Shown piece by piece: positions 34,000-42,652 of a stretch of DNA of 64,000 nucleotides. Source of the DNA: Microbacterium candidum (lineage in GTDB: Bacteria > Actinomycetota > Actinomycetes > Actinomycetales > Microbacteriaceae). Location: positions 1 to 64,000 of the forward strand of contig NZ_JASXSZ010000010.1 in NCBI RefSeq assembly GCF_030315975.1, written 5' to 3'. The first letter of the stretch is position 1, and each line of letters begins with the position of its first letter. The notes beneath the pieces were generated by a model, which was given only the letters and a program-made list of their open reading frames with translations, had not been told where the DNA came from and did not search any database. Position numbers and translations under genes: made by a program.

Positions 34000-35919
34000 T
34001 CAGCGCTCGAGCGGGACTTCGACCAGTTGCGGCCCGCGCACCGGCGATGTGAGCGCCTGATCGAGCGCAGAGCGGGTCGACACGACGACGTGCTCCCACC
34101 CGTACGCCGCGGCGAGCTGGGCGAGGCTCACGCTCTGCGGCGTGTACATCACGCGGTCCATGTCGTCGCGCGACGCGACGCCGGCGACCTCGAGGTCGTC
34201 GAAGATCGTGCCCCCGCCGTCGTTGCCGACGATCACCTGGATGCGGGGAGTCTCCTCGGCGGCGGGCTGCAGCAGCGCGCCGACGTCGTGGAGGAGTGCG
34301 AGGTCGCCGAGCAGCACCCGCGTCACTCCGGAGGCTCCGCCGGCCTGCGAGGCGATCGCGACGCCGACCGCCGTGGCGATCGTGCCATCGATGCCCGCGA
34401 GGCCGCGGTTGGCGTGCACCGGCACCTTCTTCCCGGGAAGGACCGCGTCCGCGACCCGCACGAGTCGCGACGACCCGAACACGAGCCGGTCGTGCGGCCA
34501 CGACGCGCGCCACACCGCGTCGACGAGCGCGGCACGATCGACGGGCGCGCGGATGACGCCGAGCTCGGTCGCGATCGCACCGAGCCGCGTCTCCGGGACA
34601 GCCGAGGCGAGTCCGTCCGCGTCGGGCGCCGGCGGGGCGAGATCGACGGATGCATCGCGGGATGCCCGCATCCACTCCCCCAGCCACTCCCGGTCCGGAG
34701 CGCCTCGTCCGACGGCCACGCGCGCGACGGATGCCGTCTCCCCGTTGAGGTTGAGCGGCTCGCCCGGGCCGCGCAGGGCGATGACCTCGACCTCCGGACG
34801 GGAGAGCAGGGCCGTCACCTCGCGACTGAGCGTCGGGTGCCCGAAGACGATCGCACGCTGGATGCGGCCGCCGAGCTGCGGATCGCGCAGCAGAGCGCGG
34901 TATCCGTGGACGAGGCGGCGTCCATACCGGGCGCCGCTCACGATCTCCGCGACGAGCGGCCAGTCGCCGACGTGGGCGAGCTCCTCGGCGTCGGGGCCGG
35001 CATCCGCCCCGGCGACGACGATCGTCCGCGGACCGCGTGGGAGGACGAGCGTCGCGTCGTCGGCGGGCTCGTCGGTCTCGCCGACGCCGCCCCCGCCTTG
35101 ATACAGGGCGCCGGAGGCGTCCTCCGACATCCCGTCGAGCGGGTCCGGCTCGCTGTGCTCGCGCGGGTCGTTGAGCGAGCGAAGCGAGTCGAAACGCGGT
35201 GAGCTGTCGAGATCGGCTCCCTGCGTTTCGTCGCGGTCGTTCCCCCCTCGCGGGGCGACCGGGACAGCCTTGAACCACTCCGGCAGCACCCCCGCGAGCG
35301 GCTCGCGGTACGGGAGGTTGAGGTGAACGGGGCCGGCGGGGATCTCGTCGGTGCCGAGCGCCGCCGCGAGCGCCTCCGCCGCGACCGAACGGAGGAGAGC
35401 GGTCTGGTCGCCGTCGCCCTCCGGGTCGCGCTCCGCGGGCACGGGCAGGTCGGCCTCGAGCCGCACGACCCCGGCGAACAGTCCGGGCTGACGCGTGGTC
35501 TGGTTGGCTCCGACCCCGCGCAGCTCCGGAGGGCGGTCGGCGGTGAGCAGCAGCAGCGGCACGCCGGCATGGTGGGCTTCGAGCACCGCCGGCAGGAGGT
35601 TCGCCACGGCGGTGCCGGACGTGCACACGACCGCCGCAGGCATCCCCGACTCGCGTCCGACGCCGAGCGCGGTGAAGCCCGCGACGCGCTCGTCGATCCG
35701 CACGCGAAGATCGATGTCGCCGCGGCGCGCGAGGGCGGCCGCCGCGAGCGCGAGCGCCTGCGAACGGGAGCCCGGGCTCAGGACGACGTGGCGCACTCCC
35801 CCCTCCACGAGGGCGAGGAGGAGGGCCGCCGCCGCGTCCGAGGCAGGCGCGGCGTGCGCGGCGTGCGCGGCGGACGGAGTGTCCGACGCGGGCGCGCCGG
35901 GATCGTTCGGGTCGCCCAC
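34000..35919 (-). CDS. menD: SEPHCHC synthase (2-succinyl-5-enolpyruvyl-6-hydroxy-3-cyclohexene-1-carboxylate synthase)
   Basis: 639-aa thiamine diphosphate enzyme joining isochorismate and 2-oxoglutarate in menaquinone synthesis. The N-terminal domain has HVVLSPGSRSQALALAAAAL, RIDERVAGFTALGVGRESG, CTSGTAVANLLPAVLEAHHA and ADRPPELRGVGANQTTRQ. The C-terminal cofactor domain has NRGLAGIDGTIATAVGVAIA, VLLGDLALLHDVGALL and the cofactor Asp/Asn motif VGNDGGGTIFDDL. It is ~70 residues longer than usual; residues ~226-275 are low-complexity and contain a family 1 repeat (SPRFDSLRSLNDPREHSEP). The GTG start is one base after the stop of the upstream PLDc_N gene. Confidence 0.95.
   Translation of the reverse strand: MGDPNDPGAPASDTPSAAHAAHAAPASDAAAALLLALVEGGVRHVVLSPGSRSQALALAAAALARRGDIDLRVRIDERVAGFTALGVGRESGMPAAVVCTSGTAVANLLPAVLEAHHAGVPLLLLTADRPPELRGVGANQTTRQPGLFAGVVRLEADLPVPAERDPEGDGDQTALLRSVAAEALAAALGTDEIPAGPVHLNLPYREPLAGVLPEWFKAVPVAPRGGNDRDETQGADLDSSPRFDSLRSLNDPREHSEPDPLDGMSEDASGALYQGGGGVGETDEPADDATLVLPRGPRTIVVAGADAGPDAEELAHVGDWPLVAEIVSGARYGRRLVHGYRALLRDPQLGGRIQRAIVFGHPTLSREVTALLSRPEVEVIALRGPGEPLNLNGETASVARVAVGRGAPDREWLGEWMRASRDASVDLAPPAPDADGLASAVPETRLGAIATELGVIRAPVDRAALVDAVWRASWPHDRLVFGSSRLVRVADAVLPGKKVPVHANRGLAGIDGTIATAVGVAIASQAGGASGVTRVLLGDLALLHDVGALLQPAAEETPRIQVIVGNDGGGTIFDDLEVAGVASRDDMDRVMYTPQSVSLAQLAAAYGWEHVVVSTRSALDQALTSPVRGPQLVEVPLER
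35165..35243. repeat. Family 1 palindromic repeat inside menD
   Basis: An inverted arm (35165-35197, GGGTCGTTGAGCGAGCGAAG onward) and a shortened forward arm (35221-35243) lie in frame in menD, between its first and middle domains. Confidence 0.85.
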
Positions 35920-35920
35920 G

Positions 35921-36379
35921 TCAGCCGATCGCCCCGTGGCGTCCGCGGCCGTCGGCGTCTCCGTCGCGGTGCGGGGCCGGGTCGTCGGTCGACTTCTCCG
36001 GATCGTCGGCGCGGCGCGGCTTCTTCTCAGGCTTCTCAGGCTTCGCGGGCGGCGGCGGCGCCTGGTCTTCGGCATCGAGCTTCGCGAGCTCCTCCTCGAG
36101 CTGGCGGATGCGCTCGTCCTGCGCGGAGTGGGAGTTGAGCGTGCCGAGGAAGGCGGGGTCGTCGTCCGGCGCGGGGGATGCGGCGAGCTTCTTCGCGCTC
36201 ACACGGCCCACCGCGAACCACAGGACGCCGCCCAGGATCGGGATGAGGACGACGATGAGGATCCACACCGGCTTCGGAACCGCGCGATGGCGGATCGCCG
36301 GCTGAGCGGCGCAGTCCACGATGCTGAAGACCCAGAAAGCCAGGGCCAACGGCACCAGGATGATCAGCGCCCTCGTCAC
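35921..36379 (-). CDS. PLDc_N domain membrane protein
   Basis: 152-aa protein with two helices at the N-terminus (ALIILVPLALAFWVFSIVDC; PKPVWILIVVLIPILGGVLW-FAVGR) forming the PLDc_N (cardiolipin synthase N-terminal) domain without any phospholipase part. A C-terminal tail follows: a short helix DERIRQLEEELAKLDAEDQA, then a Pro/Lys/Asp-rich charged stretch to the end. Such small proteins are common in actinobacteria with unknown role. The GTG start has TAGGAT six bases upstream (leaderless). It overlaps no gene but is tightly coupled to menD. Confidence 0.88.
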   Translation of the reverse strand: MTRALIILVPLALAFWVFSIVDCAAQPAIRHRAVPKPVWILIVVLIPILGGVLWFAVGRVSAKKLAASPAPDDDPAFLGTLNSHSAQDERIRQLEEELAKLDAEDQAPPPPAKPEKPEKKPRRADDPEKSTDDPAPHRDGDADGRGRHGAIG

Positions 36380-36466
36380 ACCCCCATCCTAGGCGCGACG
36401 CGCCCACGCGGCCCCGGTCGTCATCCAACTGTGAGGCGGCGCACAGGCCGCCGATACCCTGGGGCC

Positions 36467-37345
36467 ATGCGCGTGAGCACCTGCATCCTTCCCGTCTGGC
36501 GCTGGACGGAGGCCGCCGCGGTCTGGCGCGCCGCCGACGACCTCGGATTCCATGCGGCGTACACGTACGACCATCTGTCGTGGCGCGAGTTCCGCGACGC
36601 CACGTGGTTCGGGGCGGTGCCGACGCTCGCTGCCGCGGCGGCCTCCACATCCCGCGTGCGGCTCGGGACGCTCATCACGTCGCCGAACTACCGCGAGCCG
36701 GTGCTGTTCGCGAAGGACGTCATGACTCTGGACGACCTGTCGGGCGGGCGGATGACGGTCGGTCTCGGCGCCGGGACCACCGGGTTCGACGCGTCGGTGC
36801 TCGGCCAGGAGCCGTGGTCTGCGCGCGAGCGGGCCGACCGGCTGCGCGATTTCACCGTGCTCCTCGATCGGCTTCTGACCGAACCGGCGGTGACGCACGA
36901 CGAGGGCGCCTACCGCGCACACGAGGCCCGCAACATCCCCGGCTGCGTGCAGCAGCCGCGCGTGCCGTTCGCGATCGCCGCCACCGGTCCGCGCGGCTAC
37001 CGCCTGACGGCGCGGCACGGACAGGCCTGGGTCACGACGGGAGGCGGCGACACGGCCGCCGCGTCGCGCGCCCTCGTGCGCGACCAGATCGCACGGCTCG
37101 ACGATGCGTGCGCAGACGCCGGCCGCGATGCCACGGAGGTGGACCGCATCCTCCTCACCGGCTTCACGCCGGACGAGCCGCTCTCCTCCGTCGACGCGTT
37201 CCTCGAGACCGCGCACGCCTACCGGGAGGCCGGGATCACCGAGATCGTCGTGCACTGGCCGATCGCCGATTCGCAGTTCGCGGCCGACCAGGCGGTCTTC
37301 GAGCGCATCGCGCTGGAGGCCGGCCCTCAGCTCGCCTACGCCTGA
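36467..37345 (+). CDS. LLM class F420-dependent oxidoreductase
   Basis: 292-aa luciferase-like TIM-barrel enzyme predicted to use coenzyme F420 or FMN. It shows VWRAADDLGFHAAYTYDHLS, RVRLGTLITSPNYREPVLFA, VMTLDDLSGGRMTVGLGAG, PFAIAATGPRGYRLTARHGQ-AWVTTGG, and AGITEIVVHWPI near the C-terminus. The ATG is preceded by TACCCT at six bases (leaderless). It is divergent from the PLDc_N-menD pair. The substrate is unknown. Confidence 0.9.
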   Translation: MRVSTCILPVWRWTEAAAVWRAADDLGFHAAYTYDHLSWREFRDATWFGAVPTLAAAAASTSRVRLGTLITSPNYREPVLFAKDVMTLDDLSGGRMTVGLGAGTTGFDASVLGQEPWSARERADRLRDFTVLLDRLLTEPAVTHDEGAYRAHEARNIPGCVQQPRVPFAIAATGPRGYRLTARHGQAWVTTGGGDTAAASRALVRDQIARLDDACADAGRDATEVDRILLTGFTPDEPLSSVDAFLETAHAYREAGITEIVVHWPIADSQFAADQAVFERIALEAGPQLAYA

Positions 37346-37364
37346 CCCCGCCTAAACTGGGGGC

Positions 37365-37712
37365 ATGCGCATCCGCTCCACCCTCGTCTACACGGTGCTG
37401 CGGCTCCTGGCTTTCCTCGTGCCGTTCGGCATCATGATGCTGTTCCCAGTCTTCCAAGAGCTGTACTGGCTCGCCGCCGTCTTCGCGGCCATCATCGGGC
37501 TCAGCCTGTCGATGCTTTTCCTGCGCCGACCGCTGAACGACATGTCGAGCGGCATCGCCGAGCGCCGCGACGCGCGCGCCGCGACCCACCCCGCGAAGGT
37601 GACCGACGAGGACGTCGAGGATGCCGCGGAGGACGCGGCCCACGACGAGCCGGCAGGGCACGACGAGCCGACGGATGCGGGAGCGCCCGCCCCGCGCGAC
37701 GACCAGCGCTGA
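37365..37712 (+). CDS. DUF4229 domain-containing membrane protein
   Basis: 115-aa small protein with two helices (LVYTVLRLLAFLVPFGIMML; ELYWLAAVFAAIIGLSLSML), the pattern FLRRPLNDMSSGIAERR that marks DUF4229, and an acidic, disordered C-terminal tail. The domain is common in actinobacteria next to menaquinone genes; no function is established. TAAACT lies six bases before the ATG (leaderless). It is convergent with menA. Confidence 0.9.
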   Translation: MRIRSTLVYTVLRLLAFLVPFGIMMLFPVFQELYWLAAVFAAIIGLSLSMLFLRRPLNDMSSGIAERRDARAATHPAKVTDEDVEDAAEDAAHDEPAGHDEPTDAGAPAPRDDQR

Positions 37713-37721
37713 CCTGCTTCA

Positions 37722-37749
37722 GCCGAGCGTCCCCCCCGTGGCGCTCGGC
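37722..37749. terminator. Bidirectional terminator-like hairpin
   Basis: GCCGAGCG (37722-37729) pairs with CGCTCGGC (37742-37749) across a C-rich 12-base loop, between the convergent DUF4229 and menA genes. Confidence 0.6.
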
Positions 37750-37782
37750 CGGCCGGGCGTTGTCAGCCGCCGACGTCCGCCG

Positions 37783-38739
37783 TCAGCCGAAGAACGCCCA
37801 CGCGAGCAGCAGCGCGTAGGTCAGCGAGCCGAACGACGTCAGCGACAGCGCGACGACGAGCTCGCGCGGCGCCTTGTACATCCAGACCACGATGAGCGCC
37901 GGACCGAGCAGCAGCAACGACATGAGCGTCAGCCACGCGATCGGGTAGAACACCGCGATGAAGACGCCGATGCCGAGCGCGACCGCGACGAACACGGTGT
38001 AGAGGATCTGGGTGCCGCGGCGGCCGATCCGCACCGACAGCGTGAGCTTGCCGGCCTGGCGGTCCTGGTCGATGTCGCGCAGGTTGTTCGCCAGCAGCAC
38101 CGCGCAGGCGAAGAGGCCTGCGGCCACCGCGCCGAACCATGCCTCCTGCGGCAGCGCGCGCACCTGCACCCACGTCGTGCCGAGCGTCGCGACGAGCCCG
38201 AAGAAGACGAAGACGAAGATCTCGCCGAAGCCGGAGTAGCCGTAGGGGCGCTTGCCGCCCGTGTAGAACCACGCGGCCACGATGCACACGACGCCGACGA
38301 GGATCAGCCACCACTGCTGCGTGCGGATGACGAGCGCGAGGCCCGACAGCGCGGCGAGGCCGAAGAACACCATCGCGACCGTGAGCACTGTGCGCGGCTT
38401 CGCGCGGCCGGCGCCGGTCAGCCGGGCGGGCCCGACGCGGAACTCGTCCGTGCCGCGCACGCCGTCGCTGTAGTCGTTCGCGTAGTTGACGCCGATCTGG
38501 AGGAAGACGGCGACGGCGAGGCATCCGAGTGCCAGCAGCCAGTGGAAGAGCCCGTCGACGAGGTGCGCCGCACCCGTGCCGATGACGACCGGCGCGATCG
38601 CCAGGGGCAGCGTGCGCAGGCGGGCTGCGCCCACCCAGTCGCGGAACGTCGCCGGCTTGACGACGAACTCGGGGGCTTTCGCGGGGTTGCCGCTGCGCCC
38701 GCGGGCGGTGCGGTTCTTCGTGCTCCTGGATGCTGCCAC
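37783..38739 (-). CDS. menA: 1,4-dihydroxy-2-naphthoate polyprenyltransferase
   Basis: 318-aa integral membrane prenyltransferase attaching the polyprenyl tail to DHNA. A basic N-terminal extension (~25 residues) precedes eight to nine helices. The first Asp-rich motif is NYANDYSDGVRGTDE and the second LANNLRDIDQDRQAGKLTL, both holding the magnesium-diphosphate. GAARLRTLPLAIAPVVIGTG opens the UbiA domain in the MenA manner. It is convergent with DUF4229 and lies 55 bases downstream of menE on the same strand. Confidence 0.95.
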   Translation of the reverse strand: MAASRSTKNRTARGRSGNPAKAPEFVVKPATFRDWVGAARLRTLPLAIAPVVIGTGAAHLVDGLFHWLLALGCLAVAVFLQIGVNYANDYSDGVRGTDEFRVGPARLTGAGRAKPRTVLTVAMVFFGLAALSGLALVIRTQQWWLILVGVVCIVAAWFYTGGKRPYGYSGFGEIFVFVFFGLVATLGTTWVQVRALPQEAWFGAVAAGLFACAVLLANNLRDIDQDRQAGKLTLSVRIGRRGTQILYTVFVAVALGIGVFIAVFYPIAWLTLMSLLLLGPALIVVWMYKAPRELVVALSLTSFGSLTYALLLAWAFFG

Positions 38740-38794
38740 CCCCGCATCCTACGGCCCGCGGCGGTGGCGCCCGCGTGCGGGCCGTCTGCGGAGC

Positions 38795-39934
38795 TCAGGC
38801 GAGCAGCTCGCGGCGGATCGCCTCGCGGTCGGGCTTGCCCGACGTGAGCCGCGGCAGCTCGTCGACGCGCACGAGCCGAGACGGGCGGGCGGGGGTTCCG
38901 ACCTCGTCGGCGACGGCGGCGCGCGCTGCGGCGAACAGGGCCTTGTCGCCCTCGCCCCATCCGGGGACGACGATGACGGATGCCTCGCCCCACCGGTCGT
39001 CGGGGATGCCCACGACGACCGCGTGCTCGAGACCCGCCACCGTCTGCACGGCCCGCTCGACGCGGTCGAGGGAGATGTTGACACCGCCGGAGACGATGAC
39101 GTTGTCGATGCGGCCCCGGACCCGGAGGACGCCGTCCTCGATCACGCCCGCGTCACCCGTGCGGTACCACCGGGTGCCGTCGGCATCGCGGGGGAACGCC
39201 GCATCCGTCAGCGCCTCGTCGCCGAGGTACCCGTCGGCGAGCGTCGCGCCCGACAGCTGCACCTCCGCGTCGACGATGCGCGCCTCGACTCCTCGGAGGG
39301 GCACGCCGTCGTAGACGCATCCGCCGCTCGTCTCGGTGGAGCCGTAGGTCCGCACGATGCGGGCGCCGGCCTGCCGCGCGCGGTCGAGCACGACCGGCGG
39401 CAGCGCCTGTCCGCCGATGAGGATCGCCTCGAACGAACGCAGTGCGCGGGCCGTGTCGGGGACGGTGTCGGCGTCGTCAAGGAGACGTGCGAGCTGCGCG
39501 GGAACGAGCGACGTGTACGTCGGGATGCGCTGGCCCCGCTCGCTCGACGCCATCGACAGCGCGGCCGCGGTGAACGCCGCGGGCGAGAAGGAGCCCGACA
39601 CGATCGCGGGCTCGCGGCCGCCGACGAGGCTGCGCACGAGCACCTGGAGCCCCGCGACGTAGCTCGCGGGCAGCGCCAGCAGCCACGAGCCCTCGCCGAT
39701 GCGCGCGGCCGTCGCCATCGCGGACGCGGTCAGCGCGTTGCGGCTGAGGACCACCGACTTCGGGACGCCGGTCGACCCCGACGTCGTGACGACGACGGCG
39801 GTCCCAGCCGGAACGACCCCGTGCGCCGGCGCCAGCATGCCGAGCCCGAGGGCGGGCCCGCTGCCGTTCAGGGCAGCGCGCAGCTCGCGCAGGATGTCGC
39901 GCGGGTCGTCACCGGAGACCGGCTCCAGTCGCAT
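38795..39934 (-). CDS. menE: o-succinylbenzoate-CoA ligase
   Basis: 379-aa adenylate-forming enzyme activating o-succinylbenzoate with CoA. The ATP loop is VVVTTSGSTGVPKSVVLSRN, the core motif VRTYGSTETSGGCVYDG, and the hinge region WYRTGDAGVIEDGVLRVRGR followed by NVIVSGGVNISLDRVERAVQ. At 379 aa it is much shorter than typical ~500-aa acyl-CoA ligases, mostly because the N-terminal part before the ATP loop is small, as in other actinobacterial MenE proteins. Its ATG shares one base with the menB stop (TGATG), so the two are coupled. Confidence 0.9.
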   Translation of the reverse strand: MRLEPVSGDDPRDILRELRAALNGSGPALGLGMLAPAHGVVPAGTAVVVTTSGSTGVPKSVVLSRNALTASAMATAARIGEGSWLLALPASYVAGLQVLVRSLVGGREPAIVSGSFSPAAFTAAALSMASSERGQRIPTYTSLVPAQLARLLDDADTVPDTARALRSFEAILIGGQALPPVVLDRARQAGARIVRTYGSTETSGGCVYDGVPLRGVEARIVDAEVQLSGATLADGYLGDEALTDAAFPRDADGTRWYRTGDAGVIEDGVLRVRGRIDNVIVSGGVNISLDRVERAVQTVAGLEHAVVVGIPDDRWGEASVIVVPGWGEGDKALFAAARAAVADEVGTPARPSRLVRVDELPRLTSGKPDREAIRRELLA

Positions 39935-40869
39935 CAGAAGTGCCAGGGGTACGGCGACCAGTCGGGATCGCGCTTCTCCAGGAACGAGTCGCGCCCCTCG
40001 ACCGCCTCATCGGTGCCGTATGCGAGACGAGTCGCCTCCCCCGCGAAGACCTGCTGGCCGACGAGCCCGTCGTCCACGGCGTTGAAGGCGAACTTCAGCA
40101 TCCTGATGGCCGTCGGCGACTTCGTGAGGATGGTCCGGGCCATGGCGATCGCCTCGCGCTCGAGGTCGGCGTGCGCGACGACGCGGTTGACCGCCCCCAT
40201 CTCGTACGCGCGCTCGGCGGAGTACTCCTCCGCGAGGAAGAACACCTCGCGCGCGAGCTTCTGCCCGATCTGGCGGGCGAAGTACGCAGAGCCGTAGCCG
40301 GCGTCGAAGGAGCCGACATCCGCATCCGTCTGCTTGAACCGGCCGTGCTCGCGCGACGCGATCGTGAGGTCGCACACGACATGCAGCGAATGTCCACCGC
40401 CCGCCGCCCAGCCCGGGACGACGGCGATCACGACCTTCGGCATGAAGCGGATGAGTCGCTGCACCTCGAGGATGTGGAGGCGCCCGAGGGATGCCGCGGA
40501 CGGCGACTGCGCGGGCTCGGACACGGGGCTCGGGCCCGTCAGCGCCGGCGCCGGCTCGTACTGATAGCCGGAACGCCCGCGGATGCGCTGGTCGCCGCCC
40601 GAGCAGAACGCCCAGCCGCCGTCCTTCGGGCTCGGCCCGTTCCCGGTGAGGAGCACCACGCCGATCTTCGCGTCCTGCCGCGCGATGTCGAGCGCGCGGT
40701 ACAGCTCGTCGACCGTGTGCGGACGGAAGGCGTTGCGCACTTCGGGCCGGTCGAACGCGATGCGCGCGATGCGGCCGTCGCGAGACACGTGCGCCGTGAT
40801 GTCCGTGTACGCGTCGGCGCCGGGCGCCGGCATCCATTCCGCTTCGTCGAAGAGCTCCGAGACCGTCAC
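39934..40869 (-). CDS. menB: 1,4-dihydroxy-2-naphthoyl-CoA synthase
   Basis: 311-aa crotonase-fold enzyme that closes the naphthoate ring. It has IARIAFDRPEVRNAFRPHTV, GWAFCSGGDQRIRGRSGYQY (oxyanion hole plus the family-specific flexible loop), PKVVIAVVPGWAAGGGHSLH, RFKQTDADVGSFDAGYGSAY and the late KRDPDWSPYPWHF end that marks MenB. The GTG start has TAGGCT six bases upstream (leaderless). It is followed by menE, and then menA 55 bases later. Confidence 0.95.
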   Translation of the reverse strand: MTVSELFDEAEWMPAPGADAYTDITAHVSRDGRIARIAFDRPEVRNAFRPHTVDELYRALDIARQDAKIGVVLLTGNGPSPKDGGWAFCSGGDQRIRGRSGYQYEPAPALTGPSPVSEPAQSPSAASLGRLHILEVQRLIRFMPKVVIAVVPGWAAGGGHSLHVVCDLTIASREHGRFKQTDADVGSFDAGYGSAYFARQIGQKLAREVFFLAEEYSAERAYEMGAVNRVVAHADLEREAIAMARTILTKSPTAIRMLKFAFNAVDDGLVGQQVFAGEATRLAYGTDEAVEGRDSFLEKRDPDWSPYPWHF

Positions 40870-40875
40870 CCTTCC

Positions 40876-40881
40876 AGCCTA
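40876..40881 (-). promoter_or_regulatory. -10 element for leaderless menB transcript
   Basis: TAGGCT on the minus strand is six bases from the GTG of menB. The inverted repeat at 40894-40912 would overlap the matching -35 region. Confidence 0.6.
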
Positions 40882-40893
40882 CGGCGAGTCCCA

Positions 40894-40953
40894 TTCGCCG
40901 ACTTGCGGCGAACGGGGGGAATCAGTCCGTCGATTCACGCAGTTCACCGCAAG
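40894..40953. promoter_or_regulatory. Inverted repeats upstream of menB
   Basis: TTCGCCG-ACTTG-CGGCGAA (40894-40912) is a perfect dyad. CTTGCGGCGAAC inside it (40903-40914) is also complementary, with one mismatch, to GTTCACCGCAAG at 40942-40953. The element may be an operator for menB, a terminator for transcripts from either side, or a further dispersed repeat. Confidence 0.5.
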
Positions 40954-40972
40954 TGAGCGGAGAGGATGACCG

Positions 40973-42652
40973 TCACGCCGCGACGGGTTTCGGGACGCTG
41001 TCCAGGAGCAGCCGCGTGTAGTCGTGCTGCGGATCGCTGAGCAGCTGCACGGTCGGACCCGCCTCGACGATCTCGCCGCGGCGCATGACGACCGTCCGCT
41101 CGCACACGCGCCGGACGACGCCGAGGTCGTGGCTGATGAACAGCACCGTCAAGCCCCGTTCGCGTCGCACCTCGGCGACCATGTCGAGCACCTGTGCCTG
41201 CACCGACACGTCGAGAGCGCTCGTGGCCTCGTCCATGACGAGCACGTCCGGCTCGATCGCGATGGCGCGGGCGATCGCGACGCGCTGCCGCTGACCGCCG
41301 GACAGCGTCTTCGGCCGCGCCTGCGCGTGCCGCTCGTCGAGGCCCACGGCATCCAGCAGCTCGAGCACGCGCTTCTTGGCGTCCGCAGCCGACAGCGTCG
41401 TGTGGAGGGCCAGGACGTCCTGGATCGCCCGCCCCGCAGGGATGCGCGGATCGAGCGACAGGTACGGGTCCTGGAACACCATCTGCACCGACTTCGCGTG
41501 CGCGAGACGCTCCGCGCGACTCTTCGCGGCGCCCGTGCGCTCGCGCCCGGCGATGCGGATGTCCCCCGCATCCGGGTGCTCGAGACCCACGATCATGCGC
41601 GCGAGCGTCGACTTGCCGGAGCCCGATTCCCCCACGACGCCGAGTGCGCCGCCGCGCGGGATGTCGAGTTCCGCGTCGATGACGGCCCGGACCGGCGTCT
41701 TGCCGCGGCGCACGTACGTCTTGGACACGCCCTTCACGGACAGCGCCGGCTGCGGCTCGTTGAGCGAGGGAGGAACGACCGAGTCGAAGCGCACGGAGCC
41801 TTCGAGATCGGCTTGCTGCGTTTCGTCTCGTTGCGCTCGCTCGACGACCGGATCCACCGAGACCGTCGGCGTCGCCTCGACGAGCCGCTTCGTGTACGCA
41901 CGCTGCGGGTCGCGGAAGACCTGCACGGCAGGCCCCTGCTCCTCGATGAGCCCCTTGCTCATGACGTACACGCGGTCGCAGATGGATGCCGCGAGGTTCA
42001 GGTCGTGCGTGATGAAGAGCATCCCCATCCCCCGCTCCTCACGCTGCTCGGCGAGGACCTGGATGATGCCGGCCTGCGTCGTCACGTCGAGCGCCGTCGT
42101 CGGCTCGTCGCAGATGAGGAGCTTCGGTGCGGACGTGAGGGCACCTGCGATCATGACGCGCTGCAGCATCCCGCCGGAGAACTCGTGGGGATACTGCCCC
42201 AAGTGCTCCTCGGGGTTCGGGAGCTTTACCGCGGCGAGCAGCTCGATCGCGCGGGCGCGCGCCTCGGCGGGGCTCTTCCGTTCGACGAGCCGCAGCGTCT
42301 CGGTCATGTGGTCGCCGATCGTCCGCATCGGGTTGATGCCGGCGCGCGGGTCCTGGAAGATCATCGCCGCGCGGTGGCGGCGGATGTCGAGGATGCCGGC
42401 TCCCTCGTCTCCGACGACCGCGACGCCGTCGACCGTGACCGATCCGCCGAGGACCGACCCATCCGGGAACAGGCCCAGTGCCGTGCGCGCGGTGAGCGAC
42501 TTGCCGGACCCCGACTCGCCGACGAGGCCGACGGTCTCCCCCGCCTCGACGTGCAGCGTGATGCCCCGCAGGAGCTCGGTGCCGTTCGGCAGGGTGAGCG
42601 TGAGGTCCTCGATGTCCAGCAGAGGGCCCACTGGGGTGGACGTGGGGATCAT
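40973..42652 (-). CDS. Fused dipeptide/oligopeptide ABC transporter ATP-binding protein (DppD-DppF)
   Basis: 559 aa carrying both ATPases of a peptide importer in one chain. The first domain (residues ~10-265) has Walker A GESGSGKSLTA, signature EFSGGMLQRVMIA and Walker B LLICDEPTTALDVTTQ. The second (~305-555) has GESGSGKSTLARMI, TLSGGQRQRVAIARA and VLVMDEATSALDVSVQ. Each ends with the oligopeptide-type C-terminal segment that binds to the permease (FRDPQRAYTKRLVEATP; LSDPQHDYTRLLLDSVP). The linker, residues ~267-298, is a family 1 repeat. The ATG overlaps the DppC stop. Confidence 0.93.
   Translation of the reverse strand: MIPTSTPVGPLLDIEDLTLTLPNGTELLRGITLHVEAGETVGLVGESGSGKSLTARTALGLFPDGSVLGGSVTVDGVAVVGDEGAGILDIRRHRAAMIFQDPRAGINPMRTIGDHMTETLRLVERKSPAEARARAIELLAAVKLPNPEEHLGQYPHEFSGGMLQRVMIAGALTSAPKLLICDEPTTALDVTTQAGIIQVLAEQREERGMGMLFITHDLNLAASICDRVYVMSKGLIEEQGPAVQVFRDPQRAYTKRLVEATPTVSVDPVVERAQRDETQQADLEGSVRFDSVVPPSLNEPQPALSVKGVSKTYVRRGKTPVRAVIDAELDIPRGGALGVVGESGSGKSTLARMIVGLEHPDAGDIRIAGRERTGAAKSRAERLAHAKSVQMVFQDPYLSLDPRIPAGRAIQDVLALHTTLSAADAKKRVLELLDAVGLDERHAQARPKTLSGGQRQRVAIARAIAIEPDVLVMDEATSALDVSVQAQVLDMVAEVRRERGLTVLFISHDLGVVRRVCERTVVMRRGEIVEAGPTVQLLSDPQHDYTRLLLDSVPKPVAA
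41757..41850. repeat. Family 1 palindromic repeat inside the Dpp ATPase gene
   Basis: An inverted arm (41757-41792) and a forward arm (41817-41850) are in frame and encode the linker between the two ATPase domains (VERAQRDETQQ ... SVRFDSVVPPSLNEP). Confidence 0.85.
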
